Positions 1 through 13,156 of a stretch of DNA of 64,000 bases are shown here, piece after piece (positions within the stretch are counted from its first letter, which is position 1; the number at the start of each line of letters is the position of its first letter). Location of the stretch: contig NC_135565.1 in the NCBI RefSeq assembly GCF_964340395.1, forward strand, positions 20,535,709-20,599,708, written 5' to 3'. Under the pieces are notes generated by a model. That model was given only the letters and a program-made list of their open reading frames with translations, was not told the origin of the DNA and made no database searches. The translations under genes were made by a program, and so were the position numbers. The DNA is from Glandiceps talaboti (lineage: Eukaryota; Hemichordata; Enteropneusta; Spengelidae).

Positions 1-1500
1 ACTTTAATCTTGTAAACAACATTGTCTGCACAAAAATATTCTCTAGTTTGCATATTTTGAGAATTTTTTTTGAATAAAAAACACTCTACATGTGCGTCGC
101 TATATTTTGTGATGTTTCTTATGATATTTGTAAACATTTTGGAGAATGTTTTGGTGCAGAACTAGAGGAATATTGGATTTTTCATATGTTGAACGTTGTG
201 ACGTCACAATTTGTATTTACCGCGTCGTTACGATACGACAGCCATTACCATTAGACTGATCAAGTATTTATTTATTTTCACACTTTCTGATAAAAATTAT
301 GACTGGAAATGACACTACACAGGTGTCGCTACATTTACTGATGTACACTAAAACATTTTTGGATAAATCCAAGAATATTTTGTGACACAATTTGAGTATT
401 TTTGAAGTAACACATGTAAACCGGTCATGACGTCCGGACTTCAACATATGCTATTTCCATCTGAGAATTTCACATTGGCCGTAAAACTACTTGTGTGTGC
501 AGAATAATTATAAAACCTTACCTGTACATTCTTTGATGTTAGTTGATTATGTTGTGTAAAGTTGATTTCATTTGGATGTCACTGGACGGCTGTTATTTGA
601 TGATAAAACTTGGAAACACTGAGTGCGTTCATCACTCAACGGATTCCATTTTGCAAATGAGCTGCCGTTTGATGTAGTCACGAGAGGGCGCTATAACACT
701 TTCAGTTACTAAGTATCAGGCGCTTGTCGCAATCGTGATTTGTACAGTAGAAGTACCGTGTAGCCTTTTATTACACTGATTATTGGAATGTGAATATTGA
801 ATTCGTTACTGATTTAAAGTATATAGACACGGAATGTACATGTTTAGAATTTAGAAAAACCCTAACTTTGTAAATTTAATGTTCTGAAAGCTGTGTAAAA
901 TTATTTATCAAAATTATATGTAATTATCTACTTACAATATCAAGAAGCAGTGTAACTTCGAACTTTTAGAGAGCTCAAAAAGTCATTGGGGGTTTTGTAA
1001 GAAGTTCAACATATTCCCACATTTTTATATACAATTATTTGTGTTATTTTAAACTTTGAATTCCACTTTTTACAAGTAAAATATTTAAACCCCTTGTATT
1101 AAAACTTGATGACTTTACCTTGGTCTGACTAATGATTTAAAGTGGATGTTAATATCTTTGACATTTTTTATTACGTCATATCGTCATTGTATTTGAATTT
1201 CTTGCCAACCACAAAACGAGTGGTCACATTAAATTTTATTTTCATTTGTATTTCTGACAATAACTAAAATGAATTTTGTTTTATAATGTATTTATCGAGT
1301 GTTAATTTTGTTTTACTTTTTAAAGTTTTAGTGTTGATAATAATTATCAAAATTATAATATTAAAACAATTTTATAAAACATTTTAGATGTTGTCATACA
1401 TTTACTATACTATTATCTTATTTGTGTTAGTTTGAATAGATGCACAGTATGGTAGACGTAATAACGTATATGGTATCAACGAGGAACCTGTTTGAATGAA
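1..1500. other. Intergenic, no gene seen
   Basis: AT-rich sequence with stops in all frames and no splice-bounded open stretch. Its counterpart is 40770-42290. In copy B this is the sequence immediately downstream of the NHL exon, so it is probably 3' flank of that gene's lost or off-window paralogue. Confidence 0.6.
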
Positions 1501-1510
1501 TGCACAGTTT

Positions 1511-1768
<258 letters not shown>

Positions 1769-1799
1769 GCGTAAGGCTGGCGGCGTCCTTTAGATCTCA

Positions 1800-4680
1800 C
1801 CCGTGTTCAGGTGAGCACGATCTATGAGATGGATGATATCAGTGCTGGAGAGGGCAGATTTGAAATTGTCTGTTGACTTGGATTGTTGAATGGACAGTGG
1901 TAAGAGATTCTATTTCGGAAGTGTCCGAGGAATAAGTGAATATTTATAACATTTTGTTTTTTTTGAAGTTGTGTTGGTGTTACAATATGTAGATATGAAA
2001 TTTCTTTTATAGTAATTGAGAAATTAATATCTCTGTTATGCTGTACATGGGCACACGAGTTGGTTGTCGTCATTGCTTTTGTTGTGCGCCCTCAACATTA
2101 TCACATCAGATACCTTTGTTTTCGTGTAGCCCCGACGGTATGAAGTGATCCGACACTCTTGTAAAACATGGTCTGTAATAAAAATTTAGGCCAAAATTTC
2201 CAACACTTTTGTTCACTTTTAGCCACTATTTTAAGCACAGTGGTGTTTTAAAGTGGTCGTCCAAAGGCAGTTCAAACCGGAAGTGACGTCATAACCTAAC
2301 CAGCCTTTCTGAACACGTCGCATTCAATGAGTTTAGACATGGCTTAGTGTCATACATACGGCTATAAATGTAAACTGACCATGTTCTGAAATGAAATGTA
2401 TTTTTAAAATTATACCTGACCCTGGTAAACACACACAGGTTGGTGAGAAATATTTCAGTTACAGCTAGTGTAACTTGAGAGGTTATGATTGGACGATGAC
2501 ATTGCTTGTGTCATGAAGCCCTTCATTTTGTCTACAGGGTAAAAATAGAAAGCTGTCAGGTGTCAATCATAATTATACATGAATAAAAAGACAAGAGACA
2601 TAGTCCTATGTGAAAGTCTATCATATTTATTGTAAAAATAACACCAAGAGAAATAACAGTTAATAAGTATTAATGAGATGGACTGTAAAAACAATGGCAT
2701 ATTACAAACAGTTCACAGGATTTCACTGTAAAAGTCATTAAAAACAGAGATTACTAAATGAATATACACAAACTTGCTGTCTGTTATCATCTATGTCAGA
2801 TCTCACACAAGTCACATCTGTGTGTGTTGATTTCAAGTTGCTAGGCAACAATAAATGAAAATCTTACTAAGAAAATTTATTTGTTCAATATTATGATTTA
2901 TATAGCACAAATTTTGACTAATTTGAGGACTTTTCTCAAAATTAATGTTCACAAGGTGAATTTGTTCTGCATGATTTCGCAAGAAACAAACAGCAAGTTT
3001 CTGTAACTATAGGTTTCTGTCTCTAACACATTCCCGCCAAAAGTTTCAATGACAGAAATTCTTGTTCGTTTGCAAATTTTTTGATCAAATCTTGATAATT
3101 TTTGACTGAAAGTCACAAAATCTGGATTAAAATTAACAAATGTGATAAAAATTATGGATTTATTCCAGAAAAAACATTACTTTTTAACTTTATGACAGGA
3201 AAGTGAACTGGGTATTTACAGGACCTAGTAAGTTTGTTATTGGTGGGAGTTGGAACTGATGGTGACTTTGTTCACTTTTCTCGTTTCATTTAGATCAAGT
3301 ATGAAGTCTTTTTTTGTTCTATATTTGGTATGGACAGTATTTGATACAAAAGTTCTGTAGTTAAACCAGCCTAAAAAAAATACAAATTATTGTCTATAGT
3401 TTCACAATTATATGTGGTCATGTTTTTTCTACCCTGATTCCCTGTCCCATTTTCACCACTAGAGGGCTTTAGAGCTTTAGATCCCTAATAGTTAGAATGA
3501 AATAAAATACCAGTCCAATAGTTTCCTCAATATGAGGTTAGTTCATTTGATCACCCCACCTGACCTGACCTCTGTGTACTTCTAGCCAAACTTCTTTCTT
3601 AATCTAGCAAACACATTATTAGTGTGTTGGAAGTCTTCACAAACTTTTATAGAAATGGCTATACTTCTGGTCAGTTTTATTTGTTGCTCTTGCCTAATAA
3701 ATGGTCTGACATGACCTAATTTGATATATAACATGACCTGACCTGACCTACCTTGACATATAACTTGACCTTATCTAACTTGACCTATGTCCTAACTTGA
3801 CCTAACTTGACATGATCTAACCAGTAAACACTGCAATTCCCTTTCCTGGTATTAATTCCAGGTTTATAACATTCCATGGCAATCTTGATCCTCTCCAATT
3901 CCCATCAACAAAAACTTACCCTATATATTCTACCAATTCTCAACTTTCTTACTTTTCAATGTTGAAATCCAAACATTATTTACATCTTACCAACATACAA
4001 ATGTCCTAAAAAGAGGTAATAACAGCCCCTCAGGAAAGATATCCTGACCACCCCTATTCATACAATGGTCAAGACAGTTCTCCTGATTGGCTGGACCGAC
4101 TGACTACATACAATTTAGATATAAGACTACATTTCATTGGTGGACTCAGCTAAATACATTATTTGTAAAATACAAAATTCTTACTGTGAAAAGTTATCAT
4201 ACATCTACCAAGAATACATTCATGTGATTGGCTCAACTTACCTGTCAATCATTTTGATTGACAGATAATTGAATTTTGAAAGAGATGATCTGGAGAATTT
4301 AATTTTTCCTTTTTTTTAAATTGCAGAAGGCCCCTGTAGAAGGCTGACATTTTGAAGGTGATGTTTCTAATTATCAAGAAGCATTTAAAAAGACAATTCA
4401 ACTACATGATTTATTCTGTATAAAGCCTTACTGCAAATTATCCTACTTTGGTGTCTTACGATTTCTTTTAACCTGAGATCAACTTTAAACACGTTCACTG
4501 CCATGGGGGCTGGGCCACCATTTACATTCTCTTTCAGACACCAATCTGTATGCCATAAATATTAGTGTTTCTATAGAAACTAAATAATAATGCATCTCCT
4601 GAGCTTCTTTTGCTAAGTGACAATTTCCATGGCAATATACAACACAGGTATATTTGATCTTAGTGACAGTTAAGATTTAT
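1800..4680. other. Intergenic, TGACCT-rich stretch near 3540-3830
   Basis: No gene recognised. Around 3540-3830 a degenerate short-period repeat of the form ACTTGACCTA gives many TGACCT/AGGTCA hexamers, which resemble nuclear-receptor half-sites but are explained by the repeat. The same stretch in copy B lies near 44390-44700 and has gained extra units. Confidence 0.6.
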
Positions 4681-4905
4681 TCAAATCACATGATGCTAAG
4701 ACTAGTATTTAATTGGTTCATTCAAATCACATGATTCTGATACTACAAGTTCATTGGATTACTCAAATCACATGATTCTTGCACTGACTTTAAGAAATTA
4801 TTCAAATTTGAATCATGTGACCATCAAATGAAAGCTCATTGGTTTACTTCAATCACATGACTCAAGAGAAGGATGATTATAGGTTGATGAACATCACATG
4901 ATATA
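4680..4905. repeat. About 41-bp degenerate array carrying TCACATGA boxes, copy A
   Basis: Six TCACATGA or reverse-complement TCATGTGA octamers occur at 4686, 4727, 4768, 4813, 4853 and 4894, spaced 40-45 bp. The surrounding sequence (CAAATCACATGATTCT) is only loosely repeated, so the octamer is better preserved than its context. The octamer is an E-box variant of the kind bound by MITF/TFE/USF bHLH-ZIP factors. The matching array in copy B is near 45568-45785. Confidence 0.7.
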
Positions 4906-5477
4906 CAAATTACATCATCGATTGATCTAATTCACATAAATCTACAGCTAACCTTGTTCTATAATTTATGATTTGAACAAGCTAAGAAAGAAAGATTTGG
5001 TGTTTTTGAAGAGTGATTTCTGTGTTACAAGCCATGGAGTGAAAGTGAGGCCAGCTTTGACCACAGATATATATAGCATTATGATATAAAAAAGTTAATA
5101 TAACAAACAGATAAAAAGCCAATAAATAGTACAAGGTGTGGCTTACATATATCACTTCATATCTACCGTATAAATAACTGTGATTTCATGTTAATTCTAT
5201 ATTTCCAGGTTTTCTTATAAGAAAGGTATTTCTGTCACTGCAAGAAATATCTTACAAGAGATTTTTTAAAAAATGATGCAATGTCTTTCAGCTAAAGCTC
5301 TACATAAAAGTATACAATGTCTATCAAAGCCAAATAATATATGGTAATAGCAAACTCAATATTTAGAAAAGTGGGGAAGTTTGTTGTATGTGGAAGAAGT
5401 AATACTTTGGAATAAACGGTGTACAAAATGAGGTTTTTGAATATTATATGAATTATCGTTATATAATTTGAATATGA

Positions 5478-5946
5478 CAATATTCATGAATGTAATTAGC
5501 ATAAATGAATACTAAATGACCTCAGATATATCATGCACCATATGAAAACAATACTCATGAATATAATTAGCATAAATGAATACTAAATGACCTCAGATAT
5601 ATCATGCACCATATGGAAACAATAATCATGAATATAATTAGCATAAATGAATACTAAATGACCTCAGATATATCATGCACCATATGGAAACAATACTCAT
5701 GAATATAATTAGCATAAATGAATACTAAATGACCTCAGATATATCATGTACCATATGGAAACAATATTCATGAATATAATTAGCATAAATGAATACTAAA
5801 TGACCTCGGATATATCATGCACCATATGGAAACAATACTCATGAATATAATTAGCATAAATGAATGCTAAATGACCTCAGATATATCATGAACCATATGG
5901 AAACAATACTCATGAATATAATTAGCATAAATGAATACTAAATGAC
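5478..5946. repeat. 71-bp tandem repeat, about 6 copies, copy A
   Basis: Units begin with CATGAATATAATTAGCATAA and continue through AATGACCTCAGATATATCAT, repeating every 71 bp with few differences. Copy B (46365-46905) has one or two more units. No coding potential. Confidence 0.95.
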
Positions 5947-6224
5947 CCCAGCTTGTGCACTACATACTTTGACAGGAAGTTGGGTTTTATTACAATCAAA
6001 AACATTTAGAGATTTGATTTCATAATTTCCTGACCTTCTGATTGGTTTCATCTTAAAGACCACAGGATGTTGAAAAATTGACAAAAAAACAACTTTCAAA
6101 CAAAAGTACAACAGATATTGTGTAATAAATTGTACTGTAATCAATCAAATCTCTATTTTAACTGGACTGAAAGGAAGGACGGTAGATTGAAAATACTTTA
6201 GATGTAGTAAGGAAGCTAATGGAA

Positions 6225-6482
6225 TCTGTCAGGTATTGTAGAAGTGGTAAGGAAGCTAACGGAATCTGTCTATCAGGAATTGTCAAAGTGGTAAGGAAGC
6301 TAACGGAATGTGTCTATCAGGAATTGTCAAAGTGGTAAGGAAGCTAACGGATCGGAATGTGTCTATCAGGAATTGTCAAAGTGGTAAGGAAGCTAACGGA
6401 ATCTGTCAGGTATTGTCAATGTGGTAAGGAAGCTAACGGAATCTATGTGTCATGCATTGTACAGGTGGTAAGGAAACTAACA
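6225..6482. repeat. About 44-bp tandem repeat, copy A
   Basis: Five to six imperfect units share GTGGTAAGGAAGCTAACGGA followed by a variable ATCTGTCTATCAGGAATTGT segment. The copy B equivalent is 47165-47400. Units carry GGTAAGGA, a 5'-splice-like string, but no flanking exon is evident. Confidence 0.85.
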
Positions 6483-7519
6483 AAATCTGTCATGCATGTG
6501 GTATTCTAGAGGTAGAAGGTGTAAAGAAGCAAGGAACCTTCTATTTCACTATTCTATCATATTTTGTACATTTTAATGACAAACTATCCCCTATCCTTGT
6601 AAGGTTGACATATTAGAGTTTCAATTCCTTGATTTCCAGTCGTGAATCAGGATAGTGTTTGTAGGAAGGTATCAGCACACACATGCAAGACAGATCACCG
6701 ATAATAAACTATGAGGGCCTTTTTTTATTGAGATGGTATGTTACTCTGCATTGAACAAAATTTTAACCCCTGAGTTGAGAGAGATTTTCAAACCTTCCCA
6801 CCCCTTATATTGAATAGAACATTCCATAAATGGCAAAGGTAAGACACAGCAATTGAAAACAGTTGATGTTGAAAAAAATGACATCTTGTTTGGAAGGTTA
6901 GACTAGAAATAGACACTTTTAGTAAAATTACTATAACTGAAGATACCTTGATCACTACAAGACAGAAAATGACCATTACTCCAACTCTAACGAGTAAAAA
7001 TTCACAAAATTACACCTTCATTTAATGTTCATTCAATTAGTCCAACTATATACCTTAATACAATATACTGATGGTCGCAGGCGAGCTATATAAACAAAGG
7101 AACCCTCTAAGTCTACCCATGAGGGCGCACATCACTAAACAATCATGGTTAGTTTTGTTAGTGTATAACATTATACCTTCCAGACAAGAGAAAATTATAT
7201 GCATCAAACAGCAAATATGTACTTTCAATAGATACTCATATGTATTTGTCAACAAATCCCATCTGTAGGTTATAATAATTAACATGTTACCATGGTAACA
7301 TTTAATTCATCTAGTCTAAGTTCCGAGGTAAAATCACTGCTTTCATGAGTTTGAACATAGCTAGATGCTGTTCTTATTCATTAAAAAGGCTGTTAAAACA
7401 TTCTCCATCACCAGTACACACATCACACTTGTGTACACTTTATTGAGTATATAGTACCATGTACTAGATACTCTTAATTATAATAACCCTTAAAACACTA
7501 TCTATGATTGGCTTACTTG

Positions 7520-7710
7520 TCAATTGTATGCAAATATATGCAAATTGACCTATATAGCTGTTTGTGTTTCAAATTGTATGCAAATTACTTTCCAAATATG
7601 GATGTTTGATTTGTATGCAAATTACAATCGATATATGGCTATTATTCAAATTGTATGCAAAATACTTCCCAAATATGGCTGTTGTTTATGGTTGTATGCA
7701 AATTGCAACT
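7520..7710. repeat. Cluster of TATGCAAAT octamers, copy A
   Basis: The string TTGTATGCAAAT (once as GCAAAA) recurs about every 40-48 bp, alternating with CCAAATATGG-like strings. ATGCAAAT is the POU/Oct octamer and CCAAATATGG resembles an SRF CArG box. It may be an old minisatellite or a regulatory cluster. It is preserved in copy B at 48440-48625. Confidence 0.6.
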
Positions 7711-8929
7711 CAATTCATTGACTTTCTTTGACTAAAGGCTTCATTTTTCTAAAGTTCTAATAAATCTGTGAAAGTTCTGTTCTGATATTTAAAAAAATCA
7801 AAAGTTTGGAGAAACGTTATTAAATCTTTATTTCTTATCAGAAAAAATACCTTGTGATTTTCAATTGTAACTTTTAATTAAACCACGGTTGTATTTATTA
7901 ATTACAAGTCTCTGCGCTACATGTTATCAACCAAACTGGTTTATTTCTCTCACATGAATGAAAAATCTCTCACTTTTTCCACTTACGATATTTGTCCTTC
8001 AGGATAATGTGAAATGCACAGAAAGAACTATCACAGATTCAACCAAAAAAAACTAACAAGTTTTCAAAAATATACAAAAACTCAATAAAAATACTGACAT
8101 GTGTGTACTCTTATATTTCTTTTGCTTCATTGCATTAATTTTTTGACGACATATTCACTGTCAAATCTACAAATAAAAATTTGACCATATTTTCAAAGTG
8201 GCAAGATCTACATACATTTTGCTAGAGGAACGATTCTATATAGTTTGTGTCTTTGTTTTTTTCTTAAAGTCTTTTTGAAATATTACAAACTCACGCAATG
8301 TTGATACAAAAATCACTAAAATAGACCACTACATGTCCATATTATACAGACTCTAATTCTAGAAGAGAGTGAAAAAACTACAATTTTTGTATGAAAAACT
8401 GTTCTTGTTCTCATGCTCCCCGGAATAATGGTGTAATAAAAACAAAAGAAAATATACTTTATTGTGTTGAGGGCGCCAGCAAATGTGTGATCCTTCACAC
8501 AGCAGGGTTATGATTATGTATAAAAATGGCACCTGATATTGTTGATGGAAACACTTTGCTATGTTGCAATTTGTTGTTCTCATAGCTGCATTTACTCTCC
8601 GCTAATCATCGTAGTCAAAATCTTTCATGTTCCTTAGTAAACATATTGAAAAGATGAGTCCGAAAATCTGTCAAGAAAAAGAAATAATTATTGGAGTAAT
8701 CAATTCACATCATACAATATTGCGTAACGATAGTTGATAGTCTGGTCTGTGCAGAAATGAAAATCATCATAGTAGATTACGTCACAACTTTGATGTCTAT
8801 TTTTGCATCAAAAGTGACAAAGAAGTCACAGCTGTGAGAAATAATTGTCAGCTGAATTCTTTTCTGTAGTCTGTAAATACAAGCCATTCTAATCATTCAA
8901 AATGATGACTCAACAAATCCTAAATAGTT

Positions 8930-9041
8930 TAACCTTTGACCTACCTGGAGTACTGAATCCACAAACACTGAGTAGTCAAACCTTTGACTTACCTGGAGTA
9001 CTGAATCCACAAACACTGAGTAGTCAAACCTTTGACTTACC
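8930..9041 (-). repeat. 48-bp repeat at exon 6 donor, copy A (3 donors)
   Basis: The end of tetraspanin exon 6 plus its donor (minus strand AGTACTCCAG|GTAAGT) is repeated at 48-bp intervals, giving three successive donors; the most distal reads GTAGGT. Copy B has expanded the same array to about ten units. Confidence 0.85.
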
Positions 9042-10169
9042 TGGAGTACTGCAACACCAAGACCAACACCAGCAATAATCCATATATTATTCCTGATATA
9101 TGTGTAGATTTTGTCATAGCATCCCTGAATAGTAATTAAATAATATCATATATTACAAAGTTTAGCATAATGCCATATATATATTTAGATATTATTCTCT
9201 AATATATTTCTTTGTTTAGCCAGGAAAAATATGAGTGACCTAATGTTTTGTCACTACAGGTCACTAGACGAGTAGTGATTAACCTTAGGTCAGAAGTATT
9301 TTCTAGCTGAATGAAGAAAAATATTGGAGAATAACTTAATTATATCAGTGCCATTATATCAAAGAAAAATCGAGGAAAGTAATGACAATTTTTTGACTCA
9401 TATTTTGAACTCAGTAGAACTAGTGATGTAGACATGCATGCTTGTAATATAGATGCACATTGTCTGAGGTGAACAACCAGAGTATATGTTCCATATTTTT
9501 TTGTTCAACTTGGCTCGTGTTTGGTATAATGATATTATAATATGCTTGTCATGTAACAAGTGACTGGATTTTATACAGAAATATTAAGTTTACAGACATT
9601 TCTTAATCACATTCTTCAAGGAACAAGACTCAAATTATTATCTTTTAATAGATATTATGAAATTTGATGACCGACAGTGTCAAATGACTGGCATAGCATG
9701 TCACATGACAAACACATCACGTCACATTACAAACCCATGATGTCACATGTCAAACACATGTCACAAAATTTCCAATAAATATCAGATGCCAGACAATAGA
9801 CTCAGTACATTGAAGTACAACATGTAGTAACTCTATATTCCATACTGTTTTTTAATACTTACATTGTCATGCATGGCATCATTTGGTACAGCAATACTAT
9901 CATCTCCCTTACAGGCTGTTACATTCATGGGTTGTGGAAGGGTTCCATCTTTGATTATTTTATCCTTTCCAGACACTACACAACAAGATTGGGGATACAT
10001 CCATGCATCGACACCAGAGGTGTTTTTCTCTGCTTCATACCACCAAGTCTGCATCCAATCTTTGTAACTTTTGGTACCACAACAATCAAACTGTAAACAC
10101 AATACCCATTGGTCTTTAGTCACATGATCATCATTACTACATCTGATTGGATGGTTGACAAAAGGTTTA

Positions 10170-10610
10170 AGGTCACCCACCCACCTAAGCATCCATCCAC
10201 CCACCCACCCACTCACCATTCATTCCTTCCATCAAACATCCATACACCCATCCACCCACCATTCATTCCTTCCATCAAGCATCCACCCACCCACCCACCC
10301 ACCCACCCACCAACCAACCCACCCATCATCCTCTCCAGCACCCACTGAACAATCCATTAACCCTCCCTACCACCAATCCCTCCCCTCAACCATCCATCCA
10401 TGCAACCAACTGTCAAACTAACATCCATCATCCAGCCATCACCCTTTAGGGTGTTACCCACTGAACAGTTCATCCACCCTACCTATCCTTCCCACCATCC
10501 ATCCACCCCTCCATCCACAAACTAACCATCACCCTCCCAACCATCTAACCGTGCACCCATTCATCCACCTATCATCCTCCCTAGCAGTGTAGCACCCACT
10601 GAACAATTCA
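10170..10610. repeat. Degenerate (CCAC/CCAT)n low-complexity tract, copy A intron 4
   Basis: C-rich ACCCACCC, CATCCATC and related tetranucleotide runs between tetraspanin exons 4 and 5. Open frames here (Pro-Thr-His runs) are repeat artefacts. The counterpart in copy B is around 52080-52450. Confidence 0.85.
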
Positions 10611-11439
10611 TTCATATGTCCATTCAATCATATCAAGTACTCACAGTCAACTGGATGGCATCTATAGCCTGTGTGCTTAGATCCTCATCAGCTTTACCAT
10701 AGTCCATAATCATTGTCTCATTCATTTTCTTCTCCAAGAACTGTTCAACCTGTTCGATAGAAGTAAATTTAAAGACAGCGCCCTCTAGAGAATGAGACTT
10801 ACAACAGGTTTGTCCACACCCCCAAGAATTCTATATGGATGGCTGCATAAGACAATATCAGATGCAAACAATGGTCCTATAGTCTGAACATAATCTCATT
10901 TGATAACACATAATTTTCATATAGCCTTCAGTGATTGGCTTAGAACATGTCAAGTAGTATAGACTAGTGACCCATAATGACCTCAATTTGCATACAGCAG
11001 GGCACTATTCACATTCTATTTATCCTAGGGCACTATTCATGTAGCATGGTTATTTTATCAGTGATTTGCTTTGGCTATAGAAAAAATATGTGCCAGAGAA
11101 TGTGATGTGTTATAAAACACTTATTACCTTGCCTAATTCGGGCACTAGTAGACGTTATATTACCCCTCGTGCTGTTATGTAGCAACTATTTCCCCTCAGC
11201 TTTCGGCCTTGGGCCATTCAATGCATCAAATCAAAGTGATACACATTACCTTACATTGCATTCCATTTGAAATATGTAATACTGAAAAATATGAGACACA
11301 AAACTGCATTTTTTTTGTGATTTAGAACTCACCTTGCTTTTAAAGACGTCGACAAAGAGTAGGATGGTTCAGACAATCTCTGCCAGGAGAATGATGATAC
11401 AAACAGGAAATACTGAAAATGAAGGTTTAAATGTCATGT

Positions 11440-12110
<671 letters not shown>

Positions 12111-12788
12111 ACTTACTGTCCAAAGCATACACTTGTTTTCACACCATGCACCAACACAGCCAAAGAAACCCAGAATGGTAACAAAACCACCGACTCCAAT
12201 CATGGCATATCCGGCTGTCTGGAATATTGGTGTATCCATAATCTGTAGGAAAGGTAAACTTACACGATCTACTGTCATCCATACTCCTAGAACTAATACA
12301 GCAAGTCCTGTCACCTGAAATAAAGAAGACATCCTGTCAATATAATTGGCTCTACATCAGTGCTTTTTTTGAAATGTTTGCCACTGAACAGTCACTTGAG
12401 GGAGGTTACTACCACTTCCAGTGTGCATTTTGGTCAGTTGCATGGCATGAGCAGGATGCTTGCAAAAGACCACTTTCTAAAGATTGAGTTGTTCATCTGT
12501 CTCACTGCCATCACTATATTACACATGATCATTTTGTTTTTAAAGACTAAATGCAACATATATATAACCACACTCTATAAGGTAAGTACTTCGTCCCTGT
12601 AGAAACTATTTTTTAGAAGTAAAGTCATGCACTGTAGAGACCACAACCAACAGCAACCACACAATACCTAGCTCCCTCGAGTTAGCTTGCCAATAGCAGC
12701 AAAACATTTCAAATTATAACCATAATCTTTTGATACAGAGGACACAAATATAGAAAATTATCAAGAACAATACAATTTGAAAATCAAT

Positions 12789-13156
12789 ATAATAATAATA
12801 ATGTTGGGTTCTTATATAGCGCTTTCCCACTCCGTGCTCAAAGCGCTTTACAATTTTTACCCCTGGCTCGGATCAGAACAGCACAACGGCCCTTTAGTCT
12901 TCCTCAACTCCCCGGGGAGCATACAATCCTTTGCAGCCATTTAAACGCATAGGATTAAAGCCTTCACATTGCAACCTCTATCCTACCAGGTCCCCAGTTA
13001 TACAGATGGGTTAACTGAGGCACAGTCGTGGTTCAAATCTTGCCTAAGGACTTTAGCCACTCAGAAACAAACAGCAGGCAGCGACGGGGCTCGAACCTGC
13101 AACCTGTAGATTCCAAGCCGGTCACGCTAACCATTCACCCATCATGACTCCACTTA
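12789..13156 (-). mobile_element. tRNA-derived SINE, present only in copy A
   Basis: This is an insertion of about 365 bp relative to copy B, whose empty site reads AAAATCAATAGCTGC. On the minus strand it begins with a tRNA-like head. The Pol III B box GGTTCGAGCCCC is at 13097-13086 and an A-box-like segment is near 13137-13119. The body contains AGCGCTTT and AAAGCGCT strings, and the element ends in an ATT-repeat tail (12789-12800). A tRNA-like head with a simple-repeat tail is typical of SINEs moved by a partner LINE. It inserted into intron 1 sequence after the duplication. Confidence 0.85.

Noticed and set aside
9833-10219. Open frame extending the tetraspanin CCG exon upstream
   Set aside because: The exon starts at 10090 after a CAG acceptor; the rest is intron read-through into CCAC repeats.
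13060-13145. tRNA gene on the minus strand
   Set aside because: A and B boxes are present but they form the head of a SINE with a body and ATT tail; no complete cloverleaf was apparent.
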